In this document: piece after piece, positions 9,189-12,306 of the stretch
Numbering within the stretch: position 1 is the stretch's first letter
Layout of the letters: the number at the start of each line of letters is the position of its first letter
Assembly (NCBI GenBank): GCA_030836725.1
Contig: JAUPLV010000059.1
Span: forward strand, 1-12,306
Source of the DNA: Pseudomonadota bacterium
GTDB lineage: Bacteria; Pseudomonadota; Gammaproteobacteria; Burkholderiales; Thiobacillaceae
DNA length: 12,306 bases
Direction: 5' to 3'
Program-made: the position numbers and the translations under genes
The notes under the pieces: model-generated
The model's database searches: none
Told to the model about the DNA's origin: nothing
Seen by the model: the letters and a program-made list of their open reading frames with translations, nothing else

Positions 9189-9330
9189 CGGATACAGGCA
9201 TCTCTGGAATTTCCCGGACAGGCGCTTCTCCCTGCCGTGACGCCATCTTCAACCAGGTGTGCGGCAAAACAGCCGCGTCGCGGCGTTACGAATCACGGGC
9301 GGGCAAGGCGGCGCGGGGCATCGATCGTCC
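9189..9330. other. Gap between helicase and antitoxin-like gene, no toxin or helicase remnant seen
   Basis: I read all three minus-strand frames of this 142-base stretch. It contains only short frames: an 11-residue one directly after the antitoxin stop, and a 33-residue one (9246-9145) overlapping the helicase start. None resembles a PIN-domain toxin or the missing helicase N-terminus. This is the likely junction of a deletion or decay event. Confidence 0.4.
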
Positions 9331-9594
9331 TCAACCGCGCCTGGGTTTGCGCACGGCACCCCTTGCGGCCAATCCATTTCGCCATTCCTTACCGATCTGG
9401 GCGGCAAGGGCTTCGAGATCCTGGCTGAATGTATCGGCCGCCTGTCTTCGGACGCAGGCCGCGGGCGCGGATGCGGCGTCGATTTCCCGTGTCAGCAGTT
9501 CGGTAACGAAGCCTTTCATGCTTTGACCACGCTGGGCGGCCATAGCCTTAACCTTGCGAAACAGCTCGTCTGGCATCTCGATGGTGGTCTTCAT
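9331..9594 (-). CDS. Ribbon-helix-helix antitoxin-like protein, apparently without toxin
   Basis: An 87-residue protein opening MKTTIEMPDELFRKVKAMA, then GQSMKGFVTELLTREI. This is the ribbon-helix-helix DNA-binding pattern (beta strand TTIEMP, helix DELFRKVKAMAAQ, turn RGQS, second helix MKGFVTELL) found in antitoxins of VapBC-type systems. The C-terminal part (LAAQIGKEWRNGLAARGAV) resembles the toxin-neutralising tail of PIN-associated antitoxins. A toxin gene would be expected immediately downstream on the same strand, but none is recognisable before the helicase. It is therefore an orphan or a remnant, or a free-standing regulator. No strong Shine-Dalgarno is visible; a short CCGGTTACCGG dyad lies at the expected operator position. 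Confidence 0.7.
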   Translation of the reverse strand: MKTTIEMPDELFRKVKAMAAQRGQSMKGFVTELLTREIDAASAPAACVRRQAADTFSQDLEALAAQIGKEWRNGLAARGAVRKPRRG

Positions 9595-9595
9595 G

Positions 9596-9606
9596 CCGGT
9601 TACCGG
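9596..9606. promoter_or_regulatory. Short dyad upstream of antitoxin-like gene
   Basis: CCGGT-T-ACCGG is a perfect 5-bp dyad just before the ATG of the antitoxin-like gene. Ribbon-helix-helix antitoxins usually repress their own promoter at such sites. Binding is inferred. Confidence 0.3.
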
Positions 9607-9729
9607 AAATCAGGAGACCCGTAAAGCTTACTGCCATGCGAAAGACGGATCAATGATTTCCCTTGATGGCCGGACAGGCGGAGGCAGGAACGGCGGGCCT
9701 GGAATTTTCGTACGGCACGCCCATGGAAC

Positions 9730-9751
9730 GATGGAATCGATTGATTCCATC
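9730..9751. repeat. Perfect 9-bp inverted repeat upstream of rubrerythrin
   Basis: GATGGAATC (9730-9738) and GATTCCATC (9743-9751) are perfect reverse complements around GATT. The dyad ends 25 bases upstream of the predicted rubrerythrin -35 element, centred near -70 from the expected transcription start. This is a position for an activator site rather than a terminator; no T-run follows on either strand. It does not look like an OxyR, Fur or FNR consensus. Confidence 0.5.
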
Positions 9752-9776
9752 AATCGCAACGATGCAGATTATCCGT

Positions 9777-9805
9777 TTGATGAAGTGATCGATGATGCCT
9801 AATAT
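9777..9805 (+). promoter_or_regulatory. Probable sigma70-type promoter for the rubrerythrin operon
   Basis: TTGATG (9777-9782) and TAATAT (9800-9805) are separated by exactly 17 bases. Transcription would start near 9812, giving a leader of about 40 bases before the rubrerythrin ATG. Confidence 0.5.
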
Positions 9806-9853
9806 CGCTGCTGTCTTGATCGACATCATTAATCAACCAAAAAGGAGCGAATC

Positions 9854-10327
9854 ATGCAGAACGCGAAATCACCGACCATCCAGAACCTCGAAGCCGCCTT
9901 CGCCGGCGAGTCGATGGCCCACATCAAGTACATGTGGTTTGCCCGCCAGTGCCGCAAGGCCGGCGACGAAGCCACCGCCAAGGTGTTCGAGGACACCGCC
10001 GCGCAGGAAATGCTGCATGCCTTCGGTCACGCCGAGTTGTTGTTCGCCGACGAGACGATGACCCCGGCCGCGTGCCTGCAGTACGCGATCGACGGCGAAA
10101 CCCACGAATACACCGAGATGTATCCGAAGTTCCGCCACGAGGCGATGCAGGAAGGCCATGACGCCGCGGTGGCCGAGATCGACGATCAGATCGCCGAGTC
10201 GAAGGAACACGCCGAGATGTTCAAGACTGTGCTGGACAAGGCCGCCAAGCGCTTCGCCGCGCTGGCCAAGGTCGAAGAGAAGCACGCCAAGCATTACCAG
10301 GCGCGGAAAGACGCAATCACCGCCTGA
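9854..10327 (+). CDS. Rubrerythrin-type diiron peroxidase lacking rubredoxin domain
   Basis: A 157-residue four-helix ferritin-like protein. Likely diiron ligands follow the rubrerythrin pattern: Glu19 (AGESMAH), Glu52 and His55 (QEMLH), Glu82 and Glu85 (GETHEYTEMYP), and the last ExxH at Glu141 and His144 (EEKHAKHY). Rubrerythrins reduce H2O2 to water in the cytoplasm with electrons from rubredoxin. The usual C-terminal rubredoxin domain (two CxxC knuckles) is absent, and the protein ends at RKDAITA. A separate rubredoxin gene begins 42 bp downstream, so the two halves appear to be encoded as partners. The Shine-Dalgarno AAGGAG lies 6 bases from the ATG. The operon continues with a flavoprotein reductase. 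Confidence 0.93.
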   Translation: MQNAKSPTIQNLEAAFAGESMAHIKYMWFARQCRKAGDEATAKVFEDTAAQEMLHAFGHAELLFADETMTPAACLQYAIDGETHEYTEMYPKFRHEAMQEGHDAAVAEIDDQIAESKEHAEMFKTVLDKAAKRFAALAKVEEKHAKHYQARKDAITA

Positions 10328-10369
10328 ACGAATCACCGAACACCATTTAACTACTTGAAAGGACACATC

Positions 10370-10543
10370 ATGAAAGCTTGGCAATGCATCGTTTGTGGTT
10401 ATGTTTACGACGAATCCAAAGGCGACCCGGAGCACGGAATCGCTCCCGGAACCCGCTGGGAAGACGTGCCGGAAGGCTGGGAATGCCCTGATTGCGGCGT
10501 CTCCAAGGCGGACTTCGAGATGGTTGAAATCGAAGCAGCCTGA
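10370..10543 (+). CDS. Rubredoxin
   Basis: A 57-residue one-electron carrier with a single Fe(Cys)4 centre. The four ligands are Cys6 and Cys9 (CIVCGYVYDE) and Cys39 and Cys42 (CPDCGVSKADF). The conserved core GDPEHGIAPGTRWEDVPEGWECP matches canonical small rubredoxins. The start at 10370 is chosen because AAAGGA lies 7 bases before it and the family begins at MK-W-C; a TTG 15 bases earlier is in frame but unlikely. The gene lies between rubrerythrin and the reductase, so it probably passes electrons from the reductase to the rubrerythrin diiron site. Confidence 0.97.
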   Translation: MKAWQCIVCGYVYDESKGDPEHGIAPGTRWEDVPEGWECPDCGVSKADFEMVEIEAA

Positions 10544-10560
10544 GTCTTGTCGATTCGCAG

Positions 10561-10583
10561 GAGGCCGCGCTCGACGCGGCCTC
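10561..10583 (+). repeat. Perfect 9-bp hairpin between rubredoxin and reductase genes
   Basis: GAGGCCGCG (10561-10569), loop CTCGA, then CGCGGCCTC (10575-10583) form a GC-rich perfect stem in the 57-bp gap. No T-run follows, so it is not a standard intrinsic terminator. It ends 17 bases before the reductase ATG, just ahead of its Shine-Dalgarno (AGGGAGA). A role in RNA stability, processing or translation balance within the operon is inferred. Confidence 0.55.
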
Positions 10584-10600
10584 ACACCAGGGAGATTCCC

Positions 10601-11737
10601 ATGCACCCCATCGTAATTGTCGGTTCCGGCCTCGCCGGATACACCCTGCTGAAGGAAATCCGCAAGCGCGACATGACCACGCCGGTGACCATCGTCACCG
10701 CGGACGACGGCGCGTTCTACTCCAAGCCCAACCTGTCGAACGCGCTCACCTCGGGCAAGACGGCGGCGGCGCTGGCGGGCGCCAGCGCCGAGAAAATGGC
10801 GACCGAGCAGAATGCGACGGTGCTGCCGCATACCCGCGTCACGGCGATCGACACGCAGACGCGACGCATCCGCACCGACAGCGGCGAACTGGATTACAGC
10901 AAACTGGTGCTTGCCATCGGCGCCGATCCGATTCCGCACGGGCTGAGCGGCGATGGCGCTGGCAGCGTGCTGGCGGTGAACGATCTGGCGGATTACGCCG
11001 CGTTTCGCGGCGCCATCGACGGCAAGAAGCGCATCACCATACTCGGCGGCGGCCTCATCGGCTGCGAGTTCGCCAACGACCTGGCCCAGGCCGGTTTTGC
11101 GGTCGACGTGGTGCACCTCGGCGGCTGGCCGCTGGAGCGCCTGCTGCCGGTCGAGGCAGGCCGGCGCATGGCCGACAGCCTCGCCGCGATCGGAGTGACC
11201 TGGCATTTCGGGCGCACTGCAAAAAGCGTCACCCGGGTCGCAAACGGCTATCAGGTGACGCTCGACAACGGCGACGCCATCGATGCCGGGGTCGTGCTTT
11301 CGGCGATCGGCCTCAGGCCCCGCACCCTGTTGGCGCAGGCGGCCGGCATTGCGGTGGGGCGTGGCATCCAGACCAACGGCCTGCTTGAAACCGGTTCGCC
11401 CGACGTCTACGCGATGGGCGACTGCGCCGAGGTCGAGGGGCTCAACCTGCCCTACGTGCAGCCGCTGATGGTGCAGGCGCGGGCGCTTGCCGCCACACTT
11501 ACCGGCACGCCGACCCCGGTGGCTTACCCGGCGATGCCGGTGATGGTGAAAACCCCGGCACATCCGGTGGCGGTGTTGCCGCCGAAGATCGGCGCGGCGG
11601 GCGGCTGGAAGGTCGAGTGCGGTGACACTGGAATCTGCGCGCTGCATACCGATGCTAGTGGCCGCCTGCAGGGCTTCGCGCTGACCGGCAGCGAAACCGG
11701 CCGGCGCGGCGCGCTGGCAAAGGAATTGGCGGCCTGA
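10601..11737 (+). CDS. Rubredoxin reductase-like FAD/NAD(P)H oxidoreductase
   Basis: A 378-residue two-dinucleotide-fold flavoprotein. The N-terminal FAD site is IVIVGSGLAGYTLLKE (4-19, GxGxxG). The NAD(P)H site is ITILGGGLIGCEFAND (145-160). The second FAD contacts are SAIGLRP (234-240) and DVYAMGDCAEV (268-278). The length and layout match rubredoxin-NAD+ reductases of the Pseudomonas RubB/AlkT group. It probably moves electrons from NAD(P)H through the preceding rubredoxin to rubrerythrin. The start at 10601 is chosen for the Shine-Dalgarno AGGGAGA, 5 bases upstream, and because the FAD motif begins at residue 4; an in-frame TTG at 10547 would run through the intergenic hairpin. Cofactor preference cannot be settled by eye. 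Confidence 0.92.
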   Translation: MHPIVIVGSGLAGYTLLKEIRKRDMTTPVTIVTADDGAFYSKPNLSNALTSGKTAAALAGASAEKMATEQNATVLPHTRVTAIDTQTRRIRTDSGELDYSKLVLAIGADPIPHGLSGDGAGSVLAVNDLADYAAFRGAIDGKKRITILGGGLIGCEFANDLAQAGFAVDVVHLGGWPLERLLPVEAGRRMADSLAAIGVTWHFGRTAKSVTRVANGYQVTLDNGDAIDAGVVLSAIGLRPRTLLAQAAGIAVGRGIQTNGLLETGSPDVYAMGDCAEVEGLNLPYVQPLMVQARALAATLTGTPTPVAYPAMPVMVKTPAHPVAVLPPKIGAAGGWKVECGDTGICALHTDASGRLQGFALTGSETGRRGALAKELAA

Positions 11738-11774
11738 GTCATGAACCCGGATTATTCATTAGACGATTTATGGC

Positions 11775-11834
11775 GCGTAGGGCGCACTCCGTGCACCGAT
11801 TGACGCCAGAAGGTGCACGGTGTGCACCCTACGC
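11775..11834. repeat. 60-bp palindromic repeat (REP/MITE-like)
   Basis: Two 23-base arms (11775-11797 and 11812-11834) are inverted copies with only two mismatches, around a 14-base loop. The outer ends read GCGTAGGG and CCCTACGC, and the inner ends GTGCACC and GGTGCAC. This GTAGGG...GTGCACC pattern is like short dispersed palindromes common in intergenic regions of beta- and gammaproteobacteria. It lies 37 bp after the reductase stop. The stem is long enough to halt RNA polymerase or protect the 3' end of the operon mRNA. Confidence 0.75.
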
Positions 11835-12001
11835 AAAGCCTCTCGTCCGAATGAAGACTCCGGCGATTGGCATGAGGTGTCCGGGCGTTTTGACGGATGG
11901 AAATTCAGCGACGATCCGAGGGGTGTTTCAAGCCGGCAGGGCTCGGGTTCAGCTTGAAGCTGAAAATCAATGCGTCGGGAATGCATTGTATTTCAACGCG
12001 A
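11835..12001. other. Gene-free stretch with small inverted repeats
   Basis: No convincing coding frame lies between the palindrome and the attenuator. Three small dyads cluster here: TTCAAGC/GCTTGAA (11927-11933 and 11952-11958), TTCAGC-TTGAA-GCTGAA (11948-11964, exclusive with the first) and CAATGC/GCATTG (11968-11973 and 11983-11988). None has a following T-run. They may belong to the aroG promoter or to termination of the upstream operon; nothing firmer can be said. Confidence 0.35.
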
Positions 12002-12031
12002 TTGGCGCGGGCCTGAGGGTTTTGGTAAACT
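12002..12031 (+). promoter_or_regulatory. Possible promoter for the leader-aroG transcript
   Basis: TTGGCG (12002-12007) and TAAACT (12026-12031) are separated by 18 bases. Transcription would start near 12038, almost on the leader-peptide ATG, which has no Shine-Dalgarno at normal spacing. The same TAAACT -10 hexamer occurs before the DsrC-like gene. The match is moderate. Confidence 0.4.
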
Positions 12032-12038
12032 GTCGCGC

Positions 12039-12107
12039 ATGAACTTGGTCTTCAATTTCTTCTTTAGCCGCTTTTATCCCACGCCGCAGGCGGTCGGGAG
12101 GCGCTGA
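12039..12107 (+). CDS. Phe-rich attenuator leader peptide for DAHP synthase
   Basis: A 22-codon frame beginning MNLVFNFFFSRFYP and ending in GRR. It has five Phe codons (12051, 12057, 12060, 12063 and 12072) and a Tyr codon at 12075, far above chance for a peptide this size. It stops 23 bases before an intrinsic terminator that precedes an aroG-type gene. Leader peptides rich in the regulating amino acid are the sensor of ribosome-mediated attenuation. A ribosome stalled at scarce Phe/Tyr-tRNA would cover GCCGC at 12067-12071 and leave GGCGGT at 12089-12094 free. The product itself has no expected function. No Shine-Dalgarno is visible, so initiation may be leaderless. Confidence 0.8.
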   Translation: MNLVFNFFFSRFYPTPQAVGRR

Positions 12108-12121
12108 GACGAACAGCAAGC

Positions 12122-12162
12122 CTTAACGAAACCGCCAGTCCGCTGGCGGTTTTTTCGTTTAA
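12122..12162 (+). terminator. Attenuator terminator upstream of aroG-type gene
   Basis: The core stem is ACCGCCAG (12131-12138), loop TCCG, CTGGCGGT (12143-12150), followed by TTTTT: a strong intrinsic terminator. The flanks CTTAACGAA and TTCGTTTAAG extend the pairing with small bulges. The 5' arm ACCGCC (12131-12136) can instead pair with GGCGGT in the leader (12089-12094) as an antiterminator. GGCGGT can in turn pair with GCCGC (12067-12071), which sits between the Phe codons. These three segments are the classical mutually exclusive set. The terminator ends about 45 bases before the aroG ATG. Confidence 0.88.
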
Positions 12163-12207
12163 GAAAGCCGCAGCGGCAGGCCAACGCAAACAACCCGGAG
12201 CATAAAA

Positions 12208-12306
12208 ATGTCTGCCACCCGAACCGACGATACCCGCATCGAGCAAAGCGGCGAACTGCTCGCCCCGATGCAGATCATGCGCGAACTGCGCGCCAACGAG
12301 GCCGTG
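12208..12306 (+). CDS. aroG: Class I DAHP synthase (partial, 5' end)
   Basis: Only the first 33 codons are inside the window. They open MSATRTDDTRIEQ, continue ELLAPMQIMRELRANEAV and run off the right edge. This matches the N-terminus of class I 3-deoxy-7-phosphoheptulonate synthases (E. coli AroG: DDLRI..I.ELLPP..LLE..PATE.A). The enzyme joins phosphoenolpyruvate and erythrose 4-phosphate in the first step of the shikimate pathway, and members are usually feedback-inhibited by Phe or Tyr. The Phe/Tyr-rich leader and terminator directly upstream fit this. The Shine-Dalgarno GGAG lies 8 bases from the ATG. The catalytic core is not visible, so the call rests on the N-terminal motif and the context. 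Confidence 0.8.
   Translation, partial: MSATRTDDTRIEQSGELLAPMQIMRELRANEAV

Noticed and set aside
9145..9246. A 33-codon minus-strand frame overlapping the helicase start
   Set aside because: It has no ribosome site and no resemblance to a toxin or to helicase sequence; it overlaps a frame with better support.
9554..9802. An 82-codon plus-strand frame upstream of rubrerythrin, or a shorter one from the ATG at 9731 (23 codons)
   Set aside because: There is no ribosome site, the long form overlaps the antitoxin-like gene antisense, and the stretch is better explained by the dyad and promoter at 9730-9805.
9869..11647. A 592-codon open frame on the minus strand opposite rubrerythrin, rubredoxin and the reductase
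   Set aside because: It is antisense to three genes with clear motifs; the composition (His-, Arg- and Gly-rich, no family motif) is typical of frames opposite GC-rich genes.

Overview
The window looks like a piece of chromosome from a GC-rich proteobacterium, most likely a betaproteobacterium. This is inference from the protein families: a ZIP transporter very like Bordetella BbZIP, a betaproteobacterial-style OxyR, a DsrC/TusE-family protein ending in RPRAWSTG, and a class I DAHP synthase behind a Phe-rich leader. The DsrC-like protein hints at a sulfur-oxidising or related lineage, but no sulfur-oxidation operon is visible. No rRNA, tRNA, CRISPR array, insertion sequence or prophage was seen.

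Left part (1-3743). A LysR-type regulator (minus) is divergent from a small DsrC/TusE-family protein (plus). The 107-bp gap holds a perfect T-N11-A dyad, the classic LysR operator form. An HPP-family membrane protein follows on the plus strand. It faces a convergent ZIP metal transporter, and next come two small minus-strand ORFs of unknown function (101 and 29 aa).

Middle (3775-9606). Catalase-peroxidase KatG (minus) is divergent from its classical regulator OxyR (plus), whose two redox cysteines are present at the E. coli numbering. OxyR converges with a SNF2-family helicase (minus) that appears to lack the N-terminal part usual for bacterial relatives. Upstream of the helicase is a small ribbon-helix-helix antitoxin-like gene without a recognisable toxin.

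Right part (9730-12306). A plus-strand cluster encodes a rubrerythrin lacking its own rubredoxin domain, a stand-alone rubredoxin and a rubredoxin reductase-like flavoprotein: together a plausible NAD(P)H-to-peroxide electron chain. With katG/oxyR about 4 kb away, the window carries both a heme-based and a diiron-based peroxide defence. After the reductase come a 60-bp palindromic repeat and a gene-free stretch. Then comes an amino-acid attenuator: a 22-residue leader peptide with five Phe and one Tyr codons, segments that can form mutually exclusive hairpins, and an intrinsic terminator. It sits directly before the start of a DAHP synthase gene (aroG-type) that runs off the window. The attenuator is the most distinctive regulatory structure here.
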